A stretch of 64,000 bases of DNA from an uncultured bacterium (GTDB lineage Bacteria; Cyanobacteriota; Vampirovibrionia; Gastranaerophilales; Gastranaerophilaceae): assembly GCA_949293185.1 (NCBI GenBank), contig CASFCQ010000001.1, positions 1 to 64,000 on the forward strand, given 5' to 3'. Position numbers and translations under genes: made by a program. Positions 1-9,258 of the stretch are shown piece by piece (positions within the stretch are counted from its first letter, which is position 1; each line of letters begins with the position of its first letter). The notes beneath the pieces were generated by a model. The model saw only the letters and a program-made list of their open reading frames with translations. It searched no databases and was not told the DNA's origin.

Positions 1-31
1 TGAAGCCTGAAAAATGGCTTCACTATGTGAA

Positions 32-97
32 CAATGTGACACTCCAAAAATTCGTTCACGTCGCTTTGCTCCTTATCACGAATTTTTCTCGGACAAT
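32..97 (-). repeat. Dispersed intergenic repeat, copy A (about 66 bp)
   Basis: This stretch matches 47287-47352 in the opposite orientation, with only two mismatches visible over 66 bases. Each copy contains arms that can pair (AAAAATTCG and CGAATTTTT) around a loop with the core AAGGAGCAAAG. A separate hairpin precedes it at 1-22 (TGAAGCC and GGCTTCA arms). Both copies are intergenic. No coding capacity is seen. Confidence 0.8.
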
Positions 98-231
98 ATA
101 CAGTTTGTATCAATTTGCTAAATAAAAAATTAAATTTTTGTTAATATTTTGTAATTTTATGGCAAATAATGTTTAAAAATTTTAAAAATGGGTATTATTA
201 ATATAGAAGAAGAAAAAAGCCGGTGATTCAT

Positions 232-726
232 ATGTCAGTAAGCCCAATACCTTCATACATGATGTCAGTATACGTACCGTCAATCGGTGCGGCAGATAAG
301 CTTGAGCAAAATGACTATGAATATCAGGAAATATTACAAGAGCTTGCTGCTATGGGGATTGCTTCTTCCGGTGATAAGGCAACAGATAAGTTGAAATTGG
401 AAACAGCAAAAAATGTTTTGGAAATGTTGCAATCTCAAAGCGCTTCTTCTCTTAAGGAAAGAGATTCTATTCCGTTTGATGATATTATGAATACTCTTAA
501 TTTGCAAATAACCGGCGATTTAGACGAGGATTATAATACAACTATAGATGAACTCGACTATGAAATTTATCTTGCTTCCAGTGATGAAGAAGAAGCTTAC
601 TATCAGGCACTTAAAGATCAGGTAGAAAGCGAATATAACACTGCAAAAGAAAACAGAATAAGCTATTCATCCGGTTATAACCAAACTTCTTTAATTAGCC
701 AGTATATGACTCTTATGGGGTTATAA
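232..726 (+). CDS. Unknown acidic, mostly helical protein
   Basis: I do not recognise this 164-residue protein. It has no signal peptide or membrane segment. The first part carries a leucine/glutamate-rich helical stretch (residues 20-75), the middle is strongly acidic with clusters of D and E, and the C-terminus is rich in S, Y and Q. A GTG at 223 is also in frame, but the ATG at 232 lies at a better distance from the purine-rich AGAAGAAGAAAAAAG and is preferred. The gene stands alone, converging on the solute-binding protein gene. Confidence 0.6.
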   Translation: MSVSPIPSYMMSVYVPSIGAADKLEQNDYEYQEILQELAAMGIASSGDKATDKLKLETAKNVLEMLQSQSASSLKERDSIPFDDIMNTLNLQITGDLDEDYNTTIDELDYEIYLASSDEEEAYYQALKDQVESEYNTAKENRISYSSGYNQTSLISQYMTLMGL

Positions 727-751
727 AAAAGTTTCCGGCTCATATTAATTC

Positions 752-1963
752 TCATTGCTTTAATTTTATATTAAAGGCGTTTTTTGCGCCTAAAAATACA
801 GGCTCAAACGTCAGGTTTAATTTGTCTGTAATCCTTTGATAATTTGCGTTTACCGGAGTAGGTTTGCCTGTCTTGATTGTATCCAAAAAGACAACAGCCT
901 GAACAGGAGGTTGTTTTTTATCCAGAAACACCTCTGAATATGCAACGTTCTTGCATGCCGGCACGATTAAGCCGTTTTGTGTCAATTTAGAAAGAGCATA
1001 CTCTGAGGAAATAAAATTAATAAACCTGAGGGCTTCCTTTTTATGTTTTGAATTTTTTGACATAGCATAACCGGACGCATCTATATTTACAATTGAGCCT
1101 TTTGAACCTTTGGGAAAATTTGTTATGTCCCAATCAAAATCAGCTTCTGCTCTATATTTAGGTACAAGCCATCTTCCTGATATATGCATAGCTATTTTTT
1201 GCTGCAAAAACATTTGTGCCATTGTGCGGCTTGCACTGTCGGATTTTTGCGGTGCATAATGATACTTATACGCAAGATTTGAATAAAGATTAATTGTGTT
1301 CAGTGCATTTTTATCAATTGTTATAATACTTCCGTCATCACTAAGTATTGATGCTCCGTTACTGAATAAAAACGGCATTACATAAAAAAAGTCAGTTTCG
1401 TAACTCATTCCAAAAATTTTGCCGTTTGATTTGTTTTTAAACTGCTTTGATATATTTATGAAATCGTTTATCGTCCAATTTTTTGAGGGGTAGGGGACAT
1501 TATATTTGTCAAAAAGAGATTTGTTATAATATACAACAAGGTTGGAAACATCTCTGGGGATTGCGTAAATTTTATTCTCAAAAGTAAAACACTCAATAGC
1601 TTCCGGAAAAAAATCATCTGTTTTTATATATTGCGTCAAATCTTCTAAAAGATTGGTGTCCGCATATTTAGGAATATAATAGTTATTAATGAATATAACA
1701 TCAGGAGCAAGATTAGAGGCAAACAACATGTGTAATTTTTGAAAATAGTTTTGCGGAATATGAACCAATTCTATTTTTATATCGGGATTGTTTTGTTCAA
1801 ACTCTTTTATTAACGGTAATAAAAAAGAGATTTCGCTTTGTGAGCCCCAGGTAGAAAATTTTATAACAAGCTTATCATTGATGTTATTGCTTTTTGATAC
1901 AAACAACATCAACATCAACATCAACAAAAATAGAATTGCAACAACAGTAAAAATCTTTTTCAT
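752..1963 (-). CDS. Extracellular solute-binding protein, family 1 (sugar-type ABC transporter)
   Basis: Periplasmic binding protein of the MalE/UgpB class that would capture a sugar or similar solute for an ABC transporter. Residues 1-24 form a signal peptide with a hydrophobic core of alternating M and L. The mature part opens with the typical strand VIKFSTWGSQSE, followed by FEQNNPDIKIELVHIP and APDVIFINN, all family signatures. The length of 403 residues is normal. No permease or ATPase gene is in the window, so it is an orphan here. The signal-peptide codons are a hexanucleotide repeat (see 1904-1926). The ligand cannot be told. Confidence 0.85.
   Translation of the reverse strand: MKKIFTVVAILFLLMLMLMLFVSKSNNINDKLVIKFSTWGSQSEISFLLPLIKEFEQNNPDIKIELVHIPQNYFQKLHMLFASNLAPDVIFINNYYIPKYADTNLLEDLTQYIKTDDFFPEAIECFTFENKIYAIPRDVSNLVVYYNKSLFDKYNVPYPSKNWTINDFINISKQFKNKSNGKIFGMSYETDFFYVMPFLFSNGASILSDDGSIITIDKNALNTINLYSNLAYKYHYAPQKSDSASRTMAQMFLQQKIAMHISGRWLVPKYRAEADFDWDITNFPKGSKGSIVNIDASGYAMSKNSKHKKEALRFINFISSEYALSKLTQNGLIVPACKNVAYSEVFLDKKQPPVQAVVFLDTIKTGKPTPVNANYQRITDKLNLTFEPVFLGAKNAFNIKLKQ
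1904..1926. repeat. CAACAT hexanucleotide microsatellite
   Basis: Nearly four tandem copies of CAACAT. They lie within the signal-peptide codons of the solute-binding protein and, read on the minus strand, encode the alternating Met-Leu core. Because the unit is six bases, slippage would change the signal-peptide length in steps of two residues without a frameshift. Confidence 0.85.
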
Positions 1964-1980
1964 TTAATTATTATAAACGA

Positions 1981-2784
1981 TTACAGATTTACCAGTAAAT
2001 TCATTTTTTTATCAGAAACTTCCACAAGAGCTCTGTAATCATCCAACTTTATAATGTATCTTTCTTTTGATTTTTTAGTTTCCGAAAGTCTTGCTCTTAT
2101 TTCTTTGGTTTTAATGCAGTCAAACTGATTTAGAAGAAAAATGTCGTCATTAATATATCCGATTAAAGAAAATTTTCCGTTATATTCAACAAGACAAAAA
2201 CCTTTATTTGATGATAATGGTGAAGTATATAATAAAATTGGATTTTTAGCCTTTTCGATGGGGGCGGAGAAATATTTTTGTACAAAGCTGTTTGGTATCT
2301 CTTTAGTATTAATACTGTGTTTTGAAGAAGGTATTTCGAGATTTAGTGAAAGATTATCCGTTCTGTAAGGCTGTCTTGCCGAGGCGGGAATATTGTATGG
2401 TAAGTTATCATCATCGACTTCTTTTTGGGTATTTTTTTCTATTTCTATATTGTCTGGAATCTGTTCTTCTTCACTGCAATCAGACATTACATCTTTAAAT
2501 GTTTTCACTGCTATATAAACAATTGCAAGCGGGAAGGTAATCAATGCAAAAATAGCAAGGAATGTACCAAAGTCAAATTTTTCTTTTTCTTCAACATACA
2601 TTGTTCGCTCAGGCGGAAGAGTTCCATCTATAAGCTGTTGGGCTTCCGGATTATATTTAGGATCCAGTACTTTGTATTTGTAATCCGAAGCAGATGCAAA
2701 ATTGCAGGAATTAAGCGTCAGCAATATAAAGATGATGCAGTTAAATAGAATTTTTAATATTTTATGTTTGGTTACTTGTTCCAT
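1981..2784 (-). CDS. Unknown membrane-anchored protein
   Basis: Not recognised. Residues about 10-32 are hydrophobic and end in LNSCNFASAS, which could be a Sec signal or a weak lipobox (LNSC). A short extracytoplasmic stretch follows, then a clear membrane helix at about 72-96 (FLAIFALITFPLAIVYIAV). The remaining 170 residues are predicted soluble, with a charged linker and a strand-rich C-terminal part (FCLVEYNGKFSLIGYINDD). It lies just upstream of the solute-binding protein on the same strand, 17 bases apart, so the two may be co-transcribed. No good ribosome binding site is visible at the start. Confidence 0.6.
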   Translation of the reverse strand: MEQVTKHKILKILFNCIIFILLTLNSCNFASASDYKYKVLDPKYNPEAQQLIDGTLPPERTMYVEEKEKFDFGTFLAIFALITFPLAIVYIAVKTFKDVMSDCSEEEQIPDNIEIEKNTQKEVDDDNLPYNIPASARQPYRTDNLSLNLEIPSSKHSINTKEIPNSFVQKYFSAPIEKAKNPILLYTSPLSSNKGFCLVEYNGKFSLIGYINDDIFLLNQFDCIKTKEIRARLSETKKSKERYIIKLDDYRALVEVSDKKMNLLVNL

Positions 2785-2856
2785 TTGTCAGATACAACCC
2801 AATATCCAGATAATAATAATGTCCGACTGTTGTTAACATTGTAACAAAAAGCCATG

Positions 2857-3303
2857 TTATTTTTCAACATGATTGTTAAGAAAATCAACAAGTCCCTTTA
2901 AACCCAGCTTGTAGCTGTCAGCTCCAAAACCTGAAATTTGACCGATACAAACCGGTGCAATAAAAGAATGCTTGCGGAATTCTTCTCTTGAATGAATATT
3001 GGAAATATGAACTTCGACAGCACGGAGTGCTACTGCACTTATTGCATCACGTATAGCAACACTTGTATGGGTATATGCAGCAGGGTTAATAACAATTCCC
3101 TGACAATCCTTTTTGGCACTTTGGATTTTATCGACGATTTCGCCTTCAATATTACTCTGGAATGTTTCAATTTCCACACCGAGTTCCTTTGCATAATCAG
3201 TCAGCTGAGCATTGATATCATCCAGAGTTAAAGAACCGTAAATTTCTGGTTCTCTTGTTCCGAGCATATTTATATTAGGACCGTTAACAATTAATATTTT
3301 CAT
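2857..3303 (-). CDS. aroQ: 3-dehydroquinate dehydratase, type II
   Basis: Catalyses the third step of the shikimate pathway, dehydration of 3-dehydroquinate to 3-dehydroshikimate, in the cytoplasm. The 148-residue length is right for the small dodecameric type II enzyme. Diagnostic motifs are [17 protein letters not shown] at the N-terminus (with the active-site Tyr), [15 protein letters not shown], and [17 protein letters not shown] containing the catalytic His and Arg. It stands apart from the aroC-aroK-aroB operon at 10.5-13.3 kb, which supplies three other pathway steps. Confidence 0.96.
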   Translation of the reverse strand: MKILIVNGPNINMLGTREPEIYGSLTLDDINAQLTDYAKELGVEIETFQSNIEGEIVDKIQSAKKDCQGIVINPAAYTHTSVAIRDAISAVALRAVEVHISNIHSREEFRKHSFIAPVCIGQISGFGADSYKLGLKGLVDFLNNHVEK

Positions 3304-3399
3304 ACAAATAATCTAACATAGAGCAATTCACTTTGTCTAATTTTAATTTTGCATTATAATATGAGTGTGTTAAATCAATGTGAATGACGGATAAGAATT

Positions 3400-3906
3400 A
3401 TGATAGAAATGAAAGTAATGGGTATAGCACTGGATACAAGAACCGGTTCGCCAATTGTTGTTTTGCATGATCTTGATAACAGAAAGGCACTGCCTATATG
3501 GATTGGCTCTGCAGAAGCAAGTGCTATTATAAGAAAGATTGAAAATATCTCGGTTTCTCGTCCTATGACACATGATTTAATTGTGCAAATTGTCGAAAAA
3601 ATGGGCGGAAATATTGACCGAATCGAAATTAACGATGTTGAAAAAGAAACATATTACGCCAATATTTATCTTAAGAAAGATAATGAAGAAATAGTTATTG
3701 ATGCGAGACCGTCTGATGCTATAGCTATTGCAATAAGAGTCGATGCACCTATTTTTGTTACTGCAAATGTGCTTGCTAACGGTTCAGTTTCTTGTGATGC
3801 AGCTAAAGACGAAGAAGAGGCTCAGGAATTTAGGAACTTTATTCAATCTATCAAGCCATCTGACTTTGAAAAGTTACTAAAACACGATAAAGAATCCGAT
3901 CAATAA
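3400..3906 (+). CDS. Bifunctional nuclease (BFN/DUF151) family protein
   Basis: Small cytoplasmic protein of the BFN (formerly DUF151) family, members of which have RNase and DNase activity. Family signatures are GSPIVVLHDLDNRKALPIWIG near the N-terminus and VIDARPSDAIAIAIRVDAPI at about residues 102-121. The charged tail after about residue 140 is not conserved in type. The gene is common in thermophiles and Cyanobacteria-like lineages. It is followed after 15 bases by a DUF2142 membrane protein gene and may be transcribed with it. The substrate here is unknown. Confidence 0.9.
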   Translation: MIEMKVMGIALDTRTGSPIVVLHDLDNRKALPIWIGSAEASAIIRKIENISVSRPMTHDLIVQIVEKMGGNIDRIEINDVEKETYYANIYLKKDNEEIVIDARPSDAIAIAIRVDAPIFVTANVLANGSVSCDAAKDEEEAQEFRNFIQSIKPSDFEKLLKHDKESDQ

Positions 3907-3924
3907 AAAACTCAGAGGACTGTG

Positions 3925-5274
3925 ATGGAAAAACATTTTGTTCCTGAAAAAGTCTTTTTGGTTTTTACGATTTTTATCGGTTTATTTTTTGTTTTTTTTA
4001 TACCGCCTTTTCAATCTCAAGATGAACCTGACCACTTCAAAAGAGCATATTCTGTTGCTGTTTTTAAAAACTTTTCCGTCAAAAATGATTCAAAACTGGG
4101 GAATTTTTTGCCGTGTGCAATACAAGATTTTATAAATTCAGCCTCAGATTCAGGAAAAGAAGTTAATTTTTTTAATCCTGTATACTCATACTCTTTTGAT
4201 AAATTTAAACAACTTTCATCTTATAAAATTGATAAACAAAAAATCTGCTATACTGATTTTCCTAACACTGCCAGGTATTCTCCTGCAGCATATCTGCCGC
4301 AAAGTTTTGGAATATTTTTTATATCTTTATTTACACAAAAAGTTTTGTTTTTGTTTTTGGCAGGCAGAATCTTTAACCTTATAGCATACATAGTACTTTG
4401 TTTTTATGCGATTAAATCAACACCATGGTTAAAATGGTTGTATGTTCTTGTGTTGAGCTGTCCTATGAGTATAGCACTTGCCTCTTCATTATCGGCGGAT
4501 GCTGTTTTGATAAGTCTTTGTGCTTTGTTTTTTGCAAAAATTTTGCAGTATACTTTTTCTAAACAAAATTTTTTAAACATAAAACAGCTGTGTATCCTTG
4601 CTCTTTTAAGTGTTTTGATAGCATTGACAAAACAAAGTATAGGCTATTTGTTATTTGTTTTTCTGATTCCAAAATCAAAAATAAAAACAAATTATTTTCT
4701 AACATTGTTAATTGTGTTGCTGCCTGCATTTATCTTATCAGGTTTGTGGTCATATTATGCAGCTTCTGTTATGATTCCGCTTAACAATTCTGATGCTGCA
4801 TCTCATATTGCTTTTATAATAAACAATCCTTTTTCTTTTCTAATACTTGTATTAAAAACAATATTCAATATTGATGTTTTATACCAGGCTATCGGTGTTT
4901 TAGGGTGGAAAAATATTTATCTTGACTCTTTTTACTATATAGTGTTTGTGTTTATTTGTGCTGTTAATATTTTTTATCGACCTGATGCAAAAGCAGACCT
5001 TAATATATTGCAAAGAATATTAGTGATTTTTTCAGTGATAATAAATGTTTTGCTTATCTGTGTATTGTCCTTTTTATACTGGACATACAGAACAACGTTT
5101 AGCTACATAGAACTTCAAGGCAGATATTTGCTTCCTTTTGTGCTTCCGTTTTTTGTGCTCATAAGTTCATTTATAAATCCCAAAAAGTACAAATATATCG
5201 GGATATTAAATACAGTATTTTTATTTTTGTCAGGAATTTATTTAAGTTTAAAGATTATACAGGTTTATTATTAA
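3925..5274 (+). CDS. DUF2142 family polytopic membrane protein
   Basis: Integral membrane protein of about 449 residues with roughly ten hydrophobic segments. The FQSQDEPDHFKRAYSVA stretch after the first helix, with an acidic pair followed by His, is the mark of DUF2142, a family resembling GT-C glycosyltransferases in topology. A role in adding sugars to cell-surface polymers from lipid-linked donors is plausible but not shown. The ATG at 3925 is preferred over the GTG at 3922 because AGAGGA lies at good distance. Its base composition is very T-rich, as expected for hydrophobic codons. Confidence 0.8.
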   Translation: MEKHFVPEKVFLVFTIFIGLFFVFFIPPFQSQDEPDHFKRAYSVAVFKNFSVKNDSKLGNFLPCAIQDFINSASDSGKEVNFFNPVYSYSFDKFKQLSSYKIDKQKICYTDFPNTARYSPAAYLPQSFGIFFISLFTQKVLFLFLAGRIFNLIAYIVLCFYAIKSTPWLKWLYVLVLSCPMSIALASSLSADAVLISLCALFFAKILQYTFSKQNFLNIKQLCILALLSVLIALTKQSIGYLLFVFLIPKSKIKTNYFLTLLIVLLPAFILSGLWSYYAASVMIPLNNSDAASHIAFIINNPFSFLILVLKTIFNIDVLYQAIGVLGWKNIYLDSFYYIVFVFICAVNIFYRPDAKADLNILQRILVIFSVIINVLLICVLSFLYWTYRTTFSYIELQGRYLLPFVLPFFVLISSFINPKKYKYIGILNTVFLFLSGIYLSLKIIQVYY

Positions 5275-5335
5275 AAATAAGTATATTCGCAATTTCCAAT
5301 AGGTTGCGGTTTGCTGCAGTTTAATTAATCAAAAT

Positions 5336-5989
5336 TTAAATAAGATTATTTTTTTCAAGTTCTTTTCTTATTTTGTTTAAACCTGATTGAATAATTCTGG
5401 AAATTCGTGACGGGGAAATATTAAAGTCATCTGACAGCTCACGTAATTTTTTATCCTGAAAGAACTTAGCTTCAATAAGATCTCTTTCCCTTTGCGGAAG
5501 TTTTTTCATTGCTTCTTTTATTGCAGTGCTCATTTCATGAAAATCAGCGAGTTCTGCCGGAGTTTTGGCTGTATCTTTGATTTGTGTAGGATTTTCCGCT
5601 TCTGCCATTTCGTCAATGGAGAGGATTGTTTTGTACACAGCTTCTCTTATATCTTCGTGTATCGCCGGATCGTCATCCGTGGTAATTGTTTCTTGTTTGG
5701 TTTTTTGAGAATACCATTTGTACCGTCTTCTTACTTCATTTCTAATAGCCCATTTAATAGCGGTAGAAATATATGAATTGTTATAGTTAGTTATATCAGA
5801 AGTTGAACACAAATGATGCACAACCTGTGTGCCAATGTTTATAAGTTCTGAAAAATCTATAAGATAAGATGAAGAGAGCTTTTTAAACTCAATTTTGGCG
5901 ATGGTTTCTATAAGTTCGTTATACTCTAACAAACTTTTTCGTATAGCAGCCCTGGTACTAATGTCCATTTGTTCTCGCTTTTCAGTCAT
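5336..5989 (-). CDS. RNA polymerase sigma factor, sigma-70 family (FliA/SigB-like)
   Basis: Alternative sigma factor. Region 2 is seen in DFSELINIGTQVVHHL and YISTAIKWAIRNEVRRRYKW, where the last basic and aromatic residues correspond to the DNA-melting and -10 recognition helices. Region 4 is the helix-turn-helix LPQRERDLIEAKFFQDKKL...DDFNISPSRISRIIQSGLNKI. The linker (about residues 110-150) is acidic and region 1 is absent, as in the FliA/WhiG and general-stress groups. An in-frame TTG at 6016 would add nine residues; neither start has a clear ribosome binding site. The flagellar genes at 61-64 kb make a motility role possible, but the spacing cannot prove it. Confidence 0.85.
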   Translation of the reverse strand: MTEKREQMDISTRAAIRKSLLEYNELIETIAKIEFKKLSSSYLIDFSELINIGTQVVHHLCSTSDITNYNNSYISTAIKWAIRNEVRRRYKWYSQKTKQETITTDDDPAIHEDIREAVYKTILSIDEMAEAENPTQIKDTAKTPAELADFHEMSTAIKEAMKKLPQRERDLIEAKFFQDKKLRELSDDFNISPSRISRIIQSGLNKIRKELEKNNLI

Positions 5990-6170
5990 AGATTTTAATA
6001 AAACATTCGGTATCAATATTTTAAATTAAAAATATAAAACTGTAAAACAATTATAAACTTTTGTAATTGTTTAATAAAAAACAAGCAATATTTGATTTTT
6101 CTATTTTTTTTATTTAACAGTGCAAGTGCTAAGGATTAAAAATTCTTAATGGCAAAGGAAAGGTTGAATA

Positions 6171-8219
6171 ATGAAGGTTTCATTTAAAGGTGTAGAATTT
6201 AACCCACAGAAAACAGATAAAAATAATAAACAAAATTCTGATAAAAAAGCGGTTCAGACTCCGGTTCAAAAAGCTGTTACAAAAGCAAAAACCGGTGCAA
6301 TAATAGGACTGTTTTTACTTCCCACACTCGGGGTGGTAAAACACTGTTCTACGAACAATGATCCTAATAATATTGTTATTGTTGATGAACCGGCTGATAC
6401 AACAAACCGCGAAAAGTATGTAGACGTAACAGATGCAGGATTTTATGTTGTTAAATCCGGAGATACGCCTGCTGGTATTGCCAAAAAACACAATATCTCT
6501 ACCCGCAGGCTTCTTGCTGAAAATGCGATGAATGCAACCGATATGATTTATCCGAAAGATACACTATTGATTCCGCCTTCCTATACAGCTAAAAATATCG
6601 AAACCCTGGAAGATGTTGCAAAAATGTCAGGTATCAGTACTGAATATCTTGAAACACTTATTGATTTTGAAGGTTTGCATTCAACAATTTATAAAGACAG
6701 AAACGGAAATGAAACAATAGGTATCGGACACCTTGTAAAACCTGATGAAAGAACATTATACAGAGGCAAAACTCTTTCAGACGCACAAATTTATACAGTG
6801 CTTGCGCAGGATATATTAGACATAGAAGCTGATTTACAAACTGTAATTAATGAAGATGCTTATAAAAATATGCCTTCGCATCTAAAAGAGTCAATTTTTG
6901 ATTTGGCATTTAATAAAGGTATCGGTGCTGTAAGCGATAACGAAAAATTGTTATCGGCATTGAATAACGAAGATTTTGTCAATGCGGTAGCCAATTTAAC
7001 ACAGGATTATTCCGTAGTAACAAATGCAAAAGGCGAAAAAGTTCACAGACCGGCTGCAGGGTTAAGCAAACGACGTATATACAACATCGGCAATGCTTCA
7101 GAAATTTTTAAAAACGGAATGCCTGATGTTGTTGCTGATTCTGCTAATGCTGTGTACAACAGAGGTTTGTCATATCTGCAAGCGGAAAAAAGCAGAGGAG
7201 AAATAGCAGCTGCAGCATACGAAAATGTTGTTAAAGAATACAAAAATCTTGCAAATGAGTGGACAGACGGAAAATTAGGCGAAAAGGATAAAAACTCCGT
7301 TAAAAAATCTTCTTCAAAATCACAAATTTCATCTGATGCAGGTCAAAAAATATCCGCTTCTTCCGCTAAAAGTACAGATAACTCAAAAGCGATTTATGTA
7401 AATGGTCGCAAAACAGGCTGGACAGTAAATTCTTTGTATGCGGACTGGGAAAAAACAGCTAAAAGACAGCTCAGGTATGTAAAACGTCCAATGCCGGAAA
7501 TTGATAAAAACGGCAATATTACTGCTTACGTAAAAACTTTTGCACCTACAGGCAAAGGTAAACTCTCCGGAAAAACTATTCTAGTCAATCCCGGTCACGG
7601 CGGTGCAATGAACAATATTGATAAAAACGGAAAGATAAATGTAAATTTTGACCCCGGTACAAGCAATGCTGTGATGAGCAAGAAAAATAAAAATGTAGAA
7701 ACAAATACATTCATCGGCAATGGTGGAAAATCACTTGAAGAATGGGTGGTAAACCAGAGAATTGCAGATGAACTCGTTAAAAAAATTCAAAAAGAAGGCG
7801 GCAAAGTCATTTACGTTCAAGGTTCTGTCTACAGTGCAATGGATGCAATAAGAGGTATTCAAAGAAAGAATAAGCTTGATATGATTGTAAGCCTTCACAG
7901 TAATTCGAGCGGCGGTAAAAGAGGTATTCATGTTTATGCTAATAACCGAGGCGGACTTGATAAAAAAGACGATGCTCTGGCCGAAGCAATTGTCAATCAG
8001 CTCAATGAACACAGCTGGTTTAGAGGCATAACCGAGAAAAAATCAAAATCGCTCGGGGTTTTATCATCTAGTGCAACTAAAACTTCTCCTGTTCCCGGGG
8101 TTCTTATTGAAACAGGTGATTTGAAAAACGAATCCGATGTTGCAAACCTTAATTCAAGAGATTTTAAAAATCTTTTGATTGACGGAATACTTGAAAGCCT
8201 TAAAAATTACAGAAATTAA
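6171..8219 (+). CDS. LysM - T4-type lysozyme (GH24) - N-acetylmuramoyl-L-alanine amidase fusion
   Basis: Peptidoglycan hydrolase with two catalytic domains. Residues 1-10 carry an F-K-G motif (F5-K6-G7), and 41-58 a hydrophobic stretch that may anchor it. A LysM domain spans about 91-135 (YVVKSGDTPAGIAKKHNIS). A GH24 lysozyme domain follows at about 150-310, with the T4 triad E167, D176 and T182 in DFEGL...IYKDRNGNETIGIGHLV at the exact T4 spacing. After a Ser/Lys-rich linker (370-400) comes an Amidase_3 domain (463-680) with NPGHGG, the zinc-ligand region EEWVVNQRIADEL, SLHSNSS and LIETGDL. It could cut both glycan strands and the stem peptide. Its last four bases overlap the convergent lipA gene. 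Confidence 0.93.
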   Translation: MKVSFKGVEFNPQKTDKNNKQNSDKKAVQTPVQKAVTKAKTGAIIGLFLLPTLGVVKHCSTNNDPNNIVIVDEPADTTNREKYVDVTDAGFYVVKSGDTPAGIAKKHNISTRRLLAENAMNATDMIYPKDTLLIPPSYTAKNIETLEDVAKMSGISTEYLETLIDFEGLHSTIYKDRNGNETIGIGHLVKPDERTLYRGKTLSDAQIYTVLAQDILDIEADLQTVINEDAYKNMPSHLKESIFDLAFNKGIGAVSDNEKLLSALNNEDFVNAVANLTQDYSVVTNAKGEKVHRPAAGLSKRRIYNIGNASEIFKNGMPDVVADSANAVYNRGLSYLQAEKSRGEIAAAAYENVVKEYKNLANEWTDGKLGEKDKNSVKKSSSKSQISSDAGQKISASSAKSTDNSKAIYVNGRKTGWTVNSLYADWEKTAKRQLRYVKRPMPEIDKNGNITAYVKTFAPTGKGKLSGKTILVNPGHGGAMNNIDKNGKINVNFDPGTSNAVMSKKNKNVETNTFIGNGGKSLEEWVVNQRIADELVKKIQKEGGKVIYVQGSVYSAMDAIRGIQRKNKLDMIVSLHSNSSGGKRGIHVYANNRGGLDKKDDALAEAIVNQLNEHSWFRGITEKKSKSLGVLSSSATKTSPVPGVLIETGDLKNESDVANLNSRDFKNLLIDGILESLKNYRN

Positions 8220-9073
8220 ATTGTTTCATAAATTTCAAAAGCCCGATAAGAACTTCTTACAAGCCCTGATGCAACTATCTGTTTTATTCCTGCCTTGTGC
8301 GCAAGGTTTTCTACTAATTTAAACTCGTCAGGGGTGTAGTATTTTTCTACCTCAAGATGTTTTTTTGAAGGCTGCATGTACTGTCCTACAGTTACGATGT
8401 CGCAATTTACAGATTTTAAATCTTTAAAAGTTGTTTCAAGTTCTTCAAAAGTTTCACCAAGCCCAACCATTAGTCCTGATTTTGTTATCATTTTGGGGTT
8501 ACGTTCTTTTATATGTTTTAAAAAGTTTAAAGAACGTTCGTATTGTGCCAGAGGTCTCGCTTTTGGATAAAGTCTTTTAACTGTTTCGATATTATGGTTA
8601 AAAACATCGGGCTTTGCATCAACAACAATGTCGATTAAATCTTCTATTCCTTCAAAATCTGGGGTTAACACTTCGATTTTTATATCAGGTACAATTCTTT
8701 TAGTTTCTGTAATAACTTCAGCAAACATGTCAGCACCCTGCAGCGGCAGATCATCTCTGGTAACAGAGGTTATTACCGCATACTTTAAGCCCAGCTCTTT
8801 TATTGCCTTTGCAATTTTAGACGGCTCTGTTCTGTCTAACGGTTCAGGTGTTCCGCCGGATATATTACAAAAGCGGCAATTCCTTGTACAGATGCTGCCC
8901 AGAATCAGAAATGTTGCTGTATTTTTTGCATAGCATTCTGCCTTATTGGGACATCTTGCCGCTTCACAAACCGTGTTCAAACATCCTCTTTTTAAAATTG
9001 AACGCACAAGTCTTGTTTTATCTGTGTCGATTATTCCTCGTTTTAAATAATCAGGTAAATGTTTTCTTTGCAT
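8216..9073 (-). CDS. lipA: Lipoyl synthase
   Basis: Radical SAM enzyme that inserts two sulfurs into the octanoyl group on lipoyl-dependent proteins. Both iron-sulfur clusters are visible: the auxiliary set C36, C41, C47 in CEAARCPNKAEC and the radical SAM set C62, C66, C69 in CTRNCRFC. The GSICTRNCRFCNI and YMQPSKKHLEVEKYYTP motifs are lipoyl-synthase specific. The length of 285 is normal, with a C-terminal conserved GLVRSSYRAFEIYE. No lipB or lplA lies nearby. It converges with the LysM-lysozyme-amidase gene, sharing four bases. Confidence 0.97.
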   Translation of the reverse strand: MQRKHLPDYLKRGIIDTDKTRLVRSILKRGCLNTVCEAARCPNKAECYAKNTATFLILGSICTRNCRFCNISGGTPEPLDRTEPSKIAKAIKELGLKYAVITSVTRDDLPLQGADMFAEVITETKRIVPDIKIEVLTPDFEGIEDLIDIVVDAKPDVFNHNIETVKRLYPKARPLAQYERSLNFLKHIKERNPKMITKSGLMVGLGETFEELETTFKDLKSVNCDIVTVGQYMQPSKKHLEVEKYYTPDEFKLVENLAHKAGIKQIVASGLVRSSYRAFEIYETI

Positions 9074-9258
9074 GGTTTAAGTTTATCTCATAAAAATTTT
9101 TTTTAAAGTTTGTTTGAATGTGTGGTCTGGTTTATTTGTTGCATTTATTTTTATCGGTGCGCTATTAAAAATGCAAAATGAGGATAAATAAAAAAGCTTT
9201 TGTATACTATTAATTGTGTTATAATTTTTTATAAAAACAAAAAATATAGGAGTATAAA

